From Mesostigma viride (lineage: Eukaryota; Streptophyta; Mesostigmatophyceae; Mesostigmatales; Mesostigmataceae): DNA of 64,000 bases. A program made the translations under genes and the position numbers. The stretch covers positions 350,001 through 414,000 of the forward strand of contig RPFO01000034.1 in assembly GCA_009746045.1 (NCBI GenBank), given 5' to 3'. Below the pieces are notes generated by a model that was given only the letters and a program-made list of their open reading frames with translations, ran no database searches and was not told where the DNA came from. This document shows, in pieces, positions 43,221-54,939 of the stretch (positions within the stretch are counted from its first letter, which is position 1; each line of letters starts with the position of its first letter).

Positions 43221-45687
43221 TCATGGGAATGATCAAATCGCTAACCTGGTACATCCTTATCAACGGTCATAAATCTGCACTTGGCCACAGCTCAAGATCC
43301 CTCCCCCAAGGAGATTGTATGTCCCCCATCTTGTTCCTACTGGCACACGCAGGATTGTTTTGGCTCCACCAGCACGACCCTCGTCTGCAGGGCTTCCCGC
43401 TTGCAGGCAGTGCCAAAGGTATTGTACAGATAGCATATGTGGATGACACCACCAATGTTTGCATCTCTCTACAGGAAGTGAATGCTGTCTTGGAAAATAT
43501 CAACACGTACTCTGTGGCCTCACAACAACGTTGTAATGTGCAAAAGTCCACGGGACTGCACATCGGCAAACCCAACCCATCTCGGATAAACCCCTCTCAC
43601 CTGGCCATGACATGGGTCAAACCAGGTGAACACCATCTTTTGCACAATTGCCCCATTGGCTGCACGCCAGAGGGACGTTTGGCTGAACATCGTGCGTTTT
43701 TATATGACGAAACCAACCACGTGGGCAAACTTGCAGGAGTGCTCCTCACGGCAGGGCGGTGGGGCACCTGGCGTCCAGCGGATGAGCTTACGAGGAAAAG
43801 CACTGATCGTCAACCAACTCTTGTTCTCCAAGGTTTTATACTACTGTCTGGCACACCCTCCCAACGATCATACCATACAGCTTATCCAACGCATCGGCAG
43901 CAATTTTGTTTGGAAACAAAAAGGTTTGATATCTCACACGGTACATGGTTGGATCAGCCGGGATATGTCCTTTATGTCATGGTTGCACGGTGGCCTAGGG
44001 CTACACAACATACAATGGCGCTTGTGGTCGATGTATGCTAAACAAGTGATCAGCGTGTACATGGAAGTGAACACGCACCCTGGCTGCTTGTTGGCAAAAG
44101 AGTCTCTCTCCGCTATTTACACCCATGCTAATGGCACATCATGGCACCTTGACGCTGGAGTACTTGGCTGCACACTGATATCATACAAGGGGCTCCCCTG
44201 GTACTGGTCGCGCCTATGGTTAGGTTATCACAAGCTCAAACCTGGGCGCCTCGTTTTTCCCACCACTCGTGAGGAGGTTGCACGACAGATTCTTTATTTC
44301 AATGATTTGATCGTGGACAATGCGCGCAAGCCCTTGGGCACGTTACATGGGCACAACCCTTATGCTGGCTTCCTGTGCGCATCACCCCCTGTTCTGAGAG
44401 TGCTCGATCTCTACGCGTGGCAGGGGGACAGATATCGGTTACGGGCATACACTGAAGTTAATGCTTGGGTGCAAAACATGCCATCGCTACACGCTTGGAA
44501 CACCCTCATCCAGGCCATCCCAGCTACATGGCATGCTCTGATGATGGCCCCACGCAAGGCCCTCCAACCGGGTGATTGGATCAGTTTTTACCCGGACGGG
44601 ATCACATCCACATGCAAAGGTCTGGTCCGGGGAGTGTTGCCTCCGGCCGGAATTCAAGTCCAAGTGGCCGACACCCTTCCAGGCCACAATGGTTGCCTCA
44701 ATCAGTTGGCGACATTATGTGTCTGTCTTCCAGCCCACCAATGTCACCGTATCCGGATGGTCCCGTGGTTAGTATCAAGGTCCTGCATGTTCCAGCCGGA
44801 CCCCACGACCCCGGCGGAGGCCATCACTTGGTTACACGTAGGCAATACGAGATTGGATACTTTACCATTGGACCCCCTGGAGTTTGGCTGGACCTTGACC
44901 AAGGGGATGTCTAGGATTAGCAAATGTCTTTACGAGTACACGGCAGAATGGGGTTATGACATTTTATTGCACGAGAACCATAAGCTCCACCCTGGCCGCC
45001 CACGATGGGGCTTTCAATGGCCTGGGTACAGTTGGATTAAACTTATCACCGTGGCGGTCGATCACCCTTTGGTGGACCGCAGAGCGACCGACATTCAACA
45101 TCTTTTACTGCACAGAGCCATTGGGGTAAACGCGACCCTCAGCAGCCGGTTTCACCACGATGCGACATGCCTGTGCACCTTCCCTTCGGAAACAATTGAG
45201 CACCGCTTTCTCTACTGCCAAGTGAGCGGGGTGTGGCAATGGTTGTTTAACGTATGGTCCGCATGGACCGCGCTAGGTACCACATTCCACACTAACGCTA
45301 TCCGTGCGTTGTATCATATTCGGTATGGCGGGGACCCCCGGGGAGGAGCTATCCAACAGTCAACTAGCCTGGGTATGGCTCCGAACTAATATGCTATACG
45401 CGATCTGGACTATCCGGAACGAGACGGTTTTCAAAGTGCGGCACGAATACACCAAAGCCGCCGTGGTGAGGCGGTTTATCTTTCTCTGGAACTCAGCAAT
45501 GCGTCGCGCTTGGCTCTTGGCGCAAGAACAATACAAGGTGTGGGACCCCGGGCCCAACAATGACAAGCCCAGCCCCTTGGAGCTCTTCCATGCTCTCCTG
45601 GGACGCAACAGGGTGTTTACCTGCATTCCTCACGGTGACCTTACGCGCGTCACTTGGCTCCCCTGGTCACACAATGCTCCTTTCTAA
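43221..45687 (+). pseudogene. LINE ORF2: reverse transcriptase C-terminal half and zf-RVT region
   Basis: The first frame (to about 43625) has SLPQGDCMSPILFLLA and the catalytic IAYVDDTTNVC (YVDD at 43436-43447). After a frameshift, 43626-45350 continues with the thumb/connection region (RGKALIVNQLLFSKVLYYCL, HGGLGLHNI) and a Cys/His zinc-ribbon-like motif CLCTFPSETIEHRFLYC, as in plant L1-type zf-RVT domains. A second shift near 45350 leads to LRTNMLYAIWTIRNETVF and a stop at 45687. The endonuclease and first RT motifs are missing, so it is inactive. Confidence 0.88.
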
Positions 45688-45796
45688 ACCTTTCACCTAT
45701 CACACTACCCTCAGAGGGTAACCAGCTGGTCGATACGTGGTACCTCTTCACCTAATGATATTCCTATTGGTTAATAAAAATACCCATTTACCCGGA
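43221..45796 (+). mobile_element. 5'-truncated LINE with 15-bp TSD
   Basis: Flanked by aatcccacgccgcgg at 43206-43220 and 45797-45811. Begins inside the reverse transcriptase and ends after a 3' UTR with 'ggttaataaaaatacccatt'. A different lineage from the TTAA-tailed families. Confidence 0.88.
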
Positions 45797-45938
45797 AATC
45801 CCACGCCGCGGAAGTTGTTGTTGTTGTTGTTGTGTCCCACGCCGCGGAAGTGCAGCAGAGATTCTATATTTGCCGAGGGCCGGATAGAACGGTTGCGTGT
45901 ACGGGACTGGTTTCAGGAACGCCCCCGTACCTGTGCTA

Positions 45939-46401
45939 CCGTAGTGGTCAAAATCACTTTGCGACAAACCTACTTTGCGACCCCAAAACAGGGTGAAATT
46001 TATAGTTTGCGACCCAAAATAAAGGCAAAGTTTTAGGTTTGCGAGCCCATCGACTTGTTTATGGTCAGTGGCAACTGGCAGGTACTCGATGTTGTAAATT
46101 TGTAGGCCAGCAGGCTTGACTGCCTGCTGGCCTGCCGGCCTCCCCGCTCTTCTGCCATCGTGCCAAGACAACGTGCATGGCTGCACAAGCCTAAACCTTT
46201 ACCTTTGGCTTTCGCATGACAAGTGACAAAAGGCGCGAAAGTTTTGGCGCCACGCGTTCGTTCTACCTGTCTGCGTGCGGCACGGCGCAGGCGCGACGCG
46301 GTAAGTTTTGAACTTTGCGACCCAAAATGAAGCCCATGAAAAGTAGTTTGCGAGGTCGATTCGCAAAGAGGTTTGTCGCAAAGTGATTTTGACCACTACG
46401 G
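45939..46401. mobile_element. TA-flanked mariner-like MITE (463 bp)
   Basis: The inverted repeats ccgtagtggtcaaaatcact and onward (33 bp, perfect by eye) are flanked by TA at 45937-45938 and 46402-46403. Subterminal repeats 'tttgcgaccc' occur on both sides. TA duplication points to Tc1/mariner. No ORF. Confidence 0.75.
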
Positions 46402-46403
46402 TA

Positions 46404-47330
46404 GTCGAGTTTGCAGGTGGGAGTTGTGAACCGCCGCGCCGGGCGAGAACGATTTTTCGAATTTATCAACGATCACAAGCGTCTGCCCTTGCAACGTTGA
46501 CGCTTGCCTCATAATTAGCCGGCCAGGCCGATTTGCAGTCGCCAGCCGGTCAGTAGTGGTGAAAGAATATTTGGACTAAAAAAGAATCGCGGGCTTATTG
46601 CGCCTGAAGAAGAAGAAAGCCAAAGGCGCACTAGAACAAGCCTTTGGAGCCGCAGTTTAGCATGATTGAGTTATCATTTTTCCAGCCATCTACAGCGCTC
46701 TCTCCGATACAGCTAGCCTACCATGGCGTAGTCCTTAGCCAGCTACATCAATTTGTTCGTCTTTGTTCCTAAAGGAAATTTAAATTTCGTGACATCGTGC
46801 GCATGCGGCATTTCACGAAGCTACTGCAATCGCATTACGCTAAATAAAGTAAGCCAATGTTCCTAATCAGCGCCCGCATATGCATGCCACGTTTAGTCGC
46901 AAGGAGTCGCATAGACTATCTGTCTCACACTTTGTTAATCATCGCTCATTTGCTTACTGCTCCATGAGGGGAGCTGTGTACTACTGATTCTCTATCTTTT
47001 ATGTATGGCAGTCGACTTAATGTCTTTTGCCATTCTTCAGGTTTCCACTCGTTCCCGTCGCTTGACAGGCTACTAAAGATGCCTTTGACTTACGCGAAAT
47101 TTTCGGCCTCGTTTACTCTACACCCGGCACATCTGGGCTACTCATTATGTGCCGATGTCCACCGTAAGTTATTCAAGTTTTTTGCCTTGCATGGTTGTCA
47201 GTTTTGCTGGGCAATTTCTCCCCACCGAGATCTCTTTTTTCGCTTTGGCAACGCCATGCTATTGTATGGTATGCCTTCGTGCCATGCTAGTGGGTAGGTA
47301 GGTTCACGTGCTTGTTCGTTGTCAAGAGAG
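46404..47330. other. Unassigned sequence
   Basis: A 98-codon frame at 47001-47297 has no recognised domain; no repeat boundaries found. Confidence 0.35.
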
Positions 47331-49040
47331 GAATGCGTGTGGGTGGGTGGGTGAACGCAGTTTTTCCCTGTCAAGGGAGGGATGCATGTGGGGTGGGTGA
47401 GTGCAAGTGCTTTTTCCTGTCAAAGGAGGGATGCATGTGGGGTGGGTGAGTGCACGTGCTTGTTCCTTGTCAAGGGAGGGATGCACGTGGGGTGGGTGGT
47501 TGCACGTGCTTTTTCCTTGTCAAAGGAGGGATGCATGCATGTGGGTTGGGTGAGTGCACGCGCTTGTTCCTTGTCGAGGGATGCATGTGGGGTGGGTGGG
47601 TGCACGCGCTTGTTCCTTGTCAAGGGAGGGGTGCATGTGCAGTAGGTGGGTGCACGTGCTTGTTTCTTGTAAAGGGAGGACTGCATGTGGGGTGTGTGGC
47701 TGCATGCGCTTGTTCCTTGTCAAGGGAGGAATGCATGTGGGGTGGGTGGGTGCATGCGCTTGTTCCTTGTCGAGGGAGGGATGCATGTGGGGTGGGTGGG
47801 TGCACGTGCTTGTTCCTTATCAAGGGAGGGATGCTTGTGCATTAGGTGGGTTCACGTGCTTGTTTCTTGTAAAGGGAGGGATGCATGTGGGTGGGTGGGT
47901 ACACATTCTTGTTCCTTGTCAAGGGAGGGATGCATGCGCGGTGGGTAGGTGCATGCTCTTGTTCCTTGTCAAGGTAGAGATGCATGTGGGTGGGTGGGTG
48001 CATGAAATTGTTCCTTGTCAAGGGAGGGACGCAGGTGGGGTGGGTGGGTGCACATGCTTCTTCCTTGTCAAGGGAGGGATGCATGCGCGGTGGGTGGGTG
48101 CATGTGTGTGTTCTTTATCAAGGGAGGGATGCATTGCAGTAGGTGGGCGCACATGCTTGTTTCTTGTAAAGGGAGGGGTGCATGTGGGGTGGGTGGGTGC
48201 ACGTGCTTGTTCCTTATCAAGGGAGGGATGCTTGTGCATTAGGTGGGTTCACGTGCTTGTTTCTTGTAAAGGGAGGGATGCATGTGGGGTGGGTGGGTAC
48301 ACATGCTTGTTCCTTGTCAAGGGAGGGATGCATGCGCGGTGGGTAGGTGCATGCTCTTGTTCCTTGTCAAGGTAGAGATGCATGTCCACGGGTGGGTGGG
48401 TGCATGAAATTGTTCCTTGTCAAGGGAGGAACGCAGGTGGGGTGGGTGGGTGCACATGCTTCTTCCTTGTCAAGGGAGGGATGCATGCGCGGTGGGTGGG
48501 TGCATGTGTGTGTTCTTTATCAAGGGAGGGATGCATTGCAGTAGGTGGGCCCACATGCTTGTTTCTTGTAAAGGGAGGGGTGCATGTGGGGTGGGTGGGT
48601 GCACGTGCTTGTTCCTTATCAAGGGAGGGATGCTTGTAGATTAGGTGGGTTCACGTGCTTGTTTCTTGTAAAGGGAGGGATGCATGTGGGGTGGGTGGGT
48701 ACACATGCTTGTTCCTTGTCAAGGGAGGGATGCATGCGCGGTGGGTACTAGGTGCATGCTCTTGTTCCTTGTCAAGGTAGAGATGCATGTGGGTGGGTGG
48801 GTGCATGAAATTGTTCCTTGTCAAGGGAGGGACGCAGGTGGGGTGGGTGGGTGCACATGCTTCTTCCTTGTCAAGGGAGGGATGCATGCGCGGTGGGTGG
48901 GTGCATGTGTGTGTTCTTTGTCAAGGGAGGGATGCATTGCAGTAGGTGGGCCCACATGCTTGTTTCTTGTAAAGGGAGGGGTGCATGTGGGGTGGGTGGG
49001 TGCATGCGCTAGTTCCTTGTCGAGGGAGAGATGCATGTGG
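47330..49040. repeat. 50-bp minisatellite with higher-order repeats
   Basis: Units of about 50 bp ('gtgcacgtgcttgttccttg' + 'tcaagggagggatgcatgtg' + 'gggtgggtgg'). From about 47828, eight-unit blocks of about 400 bp repeat three times (starts near 47828, 48236 and 48632) with the same order of variants. All frames are open on both strands; not coding. Confidence 0.92.
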
Positions 49041-49367
49041 GCCGCTAGCTTCCCTCCCCTCCCCTCCCTTCTTAGCTTCCCTCCTTCCTTGCATTACTTA
49101 AGTTCCTATAGCTTCCTTCCCCTCCCCTCCCATATCCCATAGCTTAATGCCCTTCCCTTTCCTCCCTCTCCCTTTGTAGCTTTCCTCCCCTCCCTTTCTT
49201 AGCTTGGGGGCTTCCTTGCATTACCGAAGTTCCTTTAGCTTCCTTCCCCTCCCCTCCCATATCCCATAGCTTAATGCCCTTCCCTTTCCTCCCTCTCCCT
49301 TAGTAGCTTTCCTCCCCTCCCTTGCTTAGCTTCCCTCCCTCGTTGCATTACCTAAGTTCCTTTAGCT
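49041..49367. repeat. CT-rich minisatellite, left of the Copia-type element
   Basis: 'agcttccttcccctcccctc' and 'ttgcattacctaagttcct' recur about every 120-150 bp. It continues at 57879-58745 after the LTR retrotransposon. Confidence 0.9.
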
Positions 49368-49372
49368 TCCTT

Positions 49373-49827
49373 AGTTAGATGAGATGCTTAGGCTGACACA
49401 CGGATTTCCGGCCTGCGCGCCGCGTATTGCTTACCGCGGCTGAGCGGGACACCTCAGTACAGTACGGCAGGGTGTACGGTACTGAGGTGTCATGTGGACC
49501 GATGTGCGGTTAGTGCCAGATTGTTCCTAGGTGCTAGTTCGACCCGCCAGGTCCGGTGTAGCCGGGCCTGACGGGCCGAGTCTTAGCTGGATGCTAGTGA
49601 CGTGGTCGCATGGCATTGCAGTGTACACTTGTCCACTGGTCGTGTGCTGCAGGTAGCACCGCCATAGGCATATAGGCGTAGCACTGGGGAGTGCCACAGC
49701 ACCCGAGTCTGCCCAGTTCCATTCTGAGCCCTCAGCTTTCATCTCTCTCTCATTGTATTATTGTAATACAATCATCATTCGCTCTCAGCTTTCGCAGTTG
49801 TTCGTCGTCCCTAGTCTCCATCCAACT
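49373..49827 (+). repeat. 5' LTR
   Basis: Starts agttagatgag, ends catccaact, so its ends are the inverted tetranucleotides AGTT/AACT instead of the usual TG/CA. Contains a 13-bp inverted repeat, gacacctcagtac (49448-49460) and gtactgaggtgtc (49479-49491). Identical by eye to the 3' LTR. Confidence 0.95.
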
Positions 49828-49870
49828 TGGACTGAAAAGTTCGATATTTTTTTTAAGCAAAAAAAAAGAT

Positions 49871-51890
49871 ATGGCGTCCAACAACGGCAACAACGGCAAC
49901 AACAACAAGGGGAAGGCGCCTGCCAGGCGCACCTCACCCCGCCTTTCGCCGGAGGGCACGCCCTCCACCACCGATGCGAGGGTGACGCCCAACGTCCCTT
50001 CCGCACGGTGGTCGCTGACCAACCCAGGCGTCGGGGCCCGCAGGTGGGGCCCGGCGCCCGGGGGATGGCGAGCGGGCGGCCGTTTGCCACTGGCGGTTTG
50101 TCCGCCATGGCACCTGGGGGGCAGGTCCCCCGGGCACGACGTTCACCCGTCGCAGGTGACGGGGGTCGTGAGCGGAGTGATTCCTCCGAGGAGGATGGCG
50201 AGGTGCCGCCTGCGAGGCCTCGGCCTTCGCTTGAGCTTTCGTCGCAGACACCTGCGACGTCTGGCAACCTTTCCGTGGGCCGACAGATGGCCACCATGGA
50301 CATTGACCGGTATGGGGAACATGTTCCGCCCCCGGTCATGTTCGGGCGCCCACCCCATTTTCTCCCCCTTGGGGAGGACGACATCCCGGCGTTCATTGCG
50401 GTGAACGGCCGGATCTTGCTCGATCGTTTTCAGTTGCTTCCAGATGAGCAGATACACGCGATAGAGGTTCATCGGGTGCACTCGCTGATCGAGGGGCGTC
50501 TTAGGATGCAGCTCCCACTGGTTCAGGTGGCGGTTTGGCTGTACTGTTTCGCCAATCGGCCGCGGCACAACCCCGGCACTGTTGATCAGTGGGCGTCCAG
50601 GCAGCGCCAGAGAGAGGCGCTGCGCGTGGTCTCCAGACCAGAGATCGCGCTGACTCCGTTGCCAGCGTGGCCCCAAGTCACGCCAGTTGGCTGGGGCCCG
50701 GATAGGCGTGAGGCGGCTGCGATGCCGCCTGCGACGGGGCGCGGGGCGGCAGACGCCCCCAACACGCCCATGGGTGGTGAAGCCACCCAGGACCCTCTGG
50801 CAGGTCAGAGGGTCCAACCTCAGCCGCAGGCTCCCCCGCCCCGCGTGGGGGGCCAGGTGGCTGAGGAGGCCACCGGGGTCGCAGGGACCCCGGCGGCGAC
50901 ACAAGCGCCCGGGGTCGCAGGGACCCCGGCAGCGACGCCGGCGCCTCCGGCGCTGGCGGGGGATGCAGCCCCCATGGAGGGTGTCACGGGCACCTCCAGC
51001 GGCTCTGGGGGGCAGGCCCCCTCTAGTCGCACAAGGACAAGTCCCTGGCAGGGCCGGAGGGGCCCCAGGGTCCCACCGCAGCTGGGCAGCAACCAGCACT
51101 GCTGGAGGGCGACCTGCAAGGTCGCGACTTCATCACCCTGGTGATGAGGCCGTGTGGCGTGCCATACAGACAGCCACAGCCTCCTTCCGTGGGCTGGCCG
51201 ACAGGAGCCAGCAGATGCATGTCGCGGAGGCGGGCAGCCTGGTGTGTGCAATCATCACGCACATCCTGGGCCTGCCCAACCTCCAAGAGGGCACACGCAG
51301 GGTGTGCGACGACCTGCTGCCTGCCCTGCAGGCTCTCCTCTCAGGGAGGAGGGTGCAGGGCAGCAGGGTGCGTCTGGTGCGTTTGCTGGAGCTCCTACAC
51401 AACGCCATCCTGAGAGGGGCGGGTAGGTGGCTAACTCTGCCTACCTGGTTGCATCACAATCTTACTAACCCTACTGACGATGACGTGTCCCTCTCTCCCA
51501 CCTTCCATGATTGGGAGGAGGCCCGCAGCAGGAGGCGGGAAGTGACACACACTCACACCCCCAACCAGCCCACCCCTATGTTGTCTAACCCTCCTACACA
51601 GCCCATGTTTGCCCATCCTGCTCAGCTCACTCAAGTAGCACTTCCCTCTCAGCAGGTCTCTCCTGTGAATGCTGCAGCAGCAACACCATCTTCTCCCTCT
51701 CCCCCTGCATCCCCCTCTAGGTTGCCCACTTACAATGAAAACCGTCCTGTGGATAGGATTAATGTCAGGGGGCTGCCTGAGGGGTATACTAGGGAGCAGG
51801 GGAATCATGCACTTCTCTCTCTGCAGCTGGCTAGGGAGGAACTGAATGTCAAGAATTGGTTTGGATCTCTCATGCAGGGGGATTTTACCA
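49871..51890 (+). pseudogene. Gag region, in several frames
   Basis: The first ATG after the 5' LTR starts MASNNGNNGNNNKGKAPARR. The product shifts frame near 50070 (then SDSSEEDGEVPPARPRPSLE and IHAIEVHRVHSLIEGRLRMQ), again near 51050-51150, and continues as DEAVWRAIQTATASFRGLAD and LVRLLELLHNAILRGAG. A Pro/Gly/Ala-rich low-complexity stretch lies at 50700-51080. It probably corresponds to capsid-forming Gag by position; the sequence itself shows no known Gag motif. The multiple shifts may be real decay, programmed frameshifting, or assembly indels. Confidence 0.55.
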
Positions 51891-52545
51891 TCAGTCCTCT
51901 TCTCAGATTCAGAATCTCATTCTTGTCTTCCAGCGTAGGTATCCCAAGTGGCAGGACACGCAGGCTAGGGCAGTTTGGGAGGCTTTCATGAAGGAGCTAA
52001 CTGACCTCCTCTCCACCCCCTCATCTGTGGACATCTATGGGGCATTCAGGTGGGTAGAGGAATACAGGGTCACATCAGTGGACTATGTGGCTGAGACAAA
52101 GAAATATGAGCTAGCCATCAAAGCACGTCCTGATGTCCAGCAGCTAGATCACAAGTTCTTGCTGCGTTCCTTCCTTGAGAAACTCAAACTTGACAAAAAC
52201 ACCTACGCCATGCTTGCAACAGGAATGGCAAAGTACTGGGAGGACATGAAGGAGGCATTGGATTATATCAAGCTGGCCTTGGCTCCCCTTAGCCAGGGGG
52301 CCATGGGCACCTCTGTAAAGAGGGTCAGGGGGGAAGAGAGGGAGGAGGAGGATAGGGAGAGGGAAGACAGGAGCAAGAGACCTGTCACTATGGCAGAAGT
52401 CAAGTCCCTGCTGGGACAAATGTTTAAGGGCAAGGGCAAGGGCAAGGGCAAGGGCAAGGGCAAGGGCAGGGGCTGGGGCAAGGGCAAGGGTAAGGGGCAG
52501 TCTCCCTCCAAGGGGGGCAGCTCCAGCAACAACAACAACAACAGT

Positions 52546-52596
<51 letters not shown>

Positions 52597-54939
52597 AACA
52601 ACAACAACAACAAGAAGCAGGACAAGGAGGACAAGTCTTCTCAGCGGTGCACCCGCTGTGGCATGAAGTACCACCTGCGGCCCACCTGCCGCAAGAACGT
52701 GGACGAGCTGGGGCATTTGGACGTCCTGTGCCACAAGTGCCACGGGCCGCCCCACGGTGACCCCAAGGACTGCAAGCGGCCTCCTTACGGCAAGAAGTGT
52801 GAGTCTCCCTCTCATGCTGGCTTGAGTGTGCCTGCTTCACCTTCTTCTTCTGCATGCCCCACTGTCAGAGCAGTGAGCAGTTCTGGAAAGGTGCTACAGC
52901 TGGTTTCAGAAGATTATGTCTCTAAACCAACCTTCACATCTATGGTTCCCAAGGTGTGCAGAGTGTCCCCAGCAGAGGATGCTCAGATCAGTTTTCAGGA
53001 GCTTGCTTTGCAGTTGCATTTCCTTTATGGGCATGAAGTGAGTGCAGAGGTGGTGGCAGCAGCAATAGGGGGGGCAGCACTCAGACGTGCATGCCAGGTG
53101 GTCAGATCCCACTGCCAGCATTGTCAGTTCAATGCACCCAAACCCCCTAAGTGGCATGTAGCTACCCCACCTAAGAGCAAGGGCAGGGTGGTAGGAGATG
53201 TCTTTCATATCAAAGGACAATCTTACTTGGCACTTAAAGATGCATGGTCAAGGTACACAACCATTGAACCATTACCTGGAATGGACAAGACACAGTTGCT
53301 CAGGGCTCTCTTGATTGCTCAGGCCAGGTACTACCCTGTGGAGGCATTGTTACTGGATCAGCAGTTCACATGTCTTGCCAATGAACCAGGGTGTGAGGCT
53401 ATTGATCTGGCTGGGCTAGAAGATCATGAGAGGCAAGGCATTATTGAAAGGGCCATCAGGTCCATTAAAACCCTTGTAGCCAAAGAAGATGGCAATCTGC
53501 TGGCTGACAGTGGGTCCTATGCTGACAGAGCTCTGTGGTCCACCAGGTTGTGCCAAGTCCTCAACAGGAGGCCACTCATGAAAACCCCACAAGGGGTGGT
53601 CATTACACCAGATGGATTGCATGCAGGCATTTATCCACCTGAGGTACTAGCCCTCTACAACGCACAGCGAGCACAGACAGCTAGCAGGTTAGCTGTCAAG
53701 GATGCAAAGCATCCACGTCCCACCTTCAGAGAAGGGGATCAGGTCCTATTCTACAAGGAGTCGGGACTAGGCAAGGTGGGTACCTGGCATGGGCCAGCCA
53801 CCATCCTAAAGTTTAACACCACTGGCAGGACAGTGTTAGTTAAACACAATGACACGGGAAAAATTCACAGGTGTTCACCTCACAGGATGAAATTGTATTT
53901 TCCAACTGTGTCAGACGTGGCAGAGGAGGAAGAGCTGTTGGCCGACAGCCCTGTACAGTTGCCTGGCATCCCAGCGTTGCCCAGTGAGTGGTTGTTTGGA
54001 ACACCCACTGGTGAGTGTGAGAGCCACACCCACTGTGACACCCAGGTCACCCTTGATGATTGCAGGCAGTCACTGCAGGATTGGCCCCCTGCAGCAGAGG
54101 GTCACATTGGCAAAACAGGTGATCAGCAACCTATCACCTCTACAAGTGTGAACATAGCTCAGCCACTAGCTGCACCTTCCAAACGCAGCCTAGCAGACGC
54201 TGTTCGCATTTTACAAGCAGCTCATAGAGCCAAAGCTCAAACTGCTGCAGGATCAGCTAAGGTGGGGAAGGTTGGGCAGAATGACAATAGCCCATTTATG
54301 GTTGCAGTGGACACACAAGCCCAGGTCAGCATTATCAGTGCCCTGGCTGTGCCCCATTTGCCTTTGGAACCTTCACCCTGGCACCATGTGGCTGATTTCT
54401 CAGGGCAGTCATCCCTCAAGGTATTAGGTCAGGTCATGTTGACTATACTCGGTATCCCCACTCCTTTTCAGGTATTGGAAGGTTATAAAGGGAATGCTTT
54501 GTTGGGGGATCCTTTTCTCTGTTACCCTGGTGTCCTCATATCCAGTGATAGACTATCCATCCAGGACATGGGTGGTGTTGATCTGAATCATTTCAAAATT
54601 TCTCTTGAAAAACTTCTTAACACCAACATTGCTTCTGTAAAATTTGCTACACCCAAGTATGCCCCAGGGCAAGAACCCTGTGTGGCAGACCTGGTTCACA
54701 ACCAAAAACTTCATCCCAACTCATTTGGATTGGGCAAGCATGATGTGGCTAAAATGTCTCCTCTTTCTTATGAACAGATAGAGCAAGACTGTCGCACACA
54801 CATAGGATTCCTAAAATGGGTGGAGGCCTTTAACAAGGCCAGGGAAGAATGGGTAGTGCCAGATCCTCTTAGTCCTTCTCATACTCCCCTGTCACACCTA
54901 TTGACAAAAAGCCTGCAGGGTGCAAGCACTTGCGCCTGA
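51856..54939 (+). CDS. Copia-type Gag-Pol segment: zinc knuckles, integrase, aspartic-protease-like domain
   Basis: 1027-codon frame. After a Gag-like helical part (about 30-160) come a Lys/Gly run (GKGKGKG), an Asn run encoded by (AAC)n, and two CCHC-like knuckles (about 265-310: CTRCGMKYHLRPTC and CHKCHGPPHGDPKDC). The integrase occupies about 385-690: an HHCC-like start (LHFLYGH ... CQHC), the acidic residues in GDVFHIKG, LLLDQQF and GIIERAIRS, then a C-terminal part with WHGPATIL. A retropepsin-like segment follows at about 810-900 (VAVDTQAQVSII ... ALLGDPFL), with DTQA where DTG/SA is usual. No protease is seen upstream of the integrase. The frame ends just before the reverse transcriptase, which continues in another frame. 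Confidence 0.85.

Noticed and set aside
43029-45910. Direct repeats 'tcccacgccgcgg' with (TTG)n on both sides taken as LTRs
   Set aside because: They belong to a tandem-repeat host; the inner pair is the 15-bp TSD of a LINE insertion, and the enclosed gene is a LINE reverse transcriptase.
47382-49142. Cys/Gly/Trp-rich proteins up to 273 residues
   Set aside because: Overlapping frames on both strands across a 50-bp minisatellite; unit variants do not preserve one frame.
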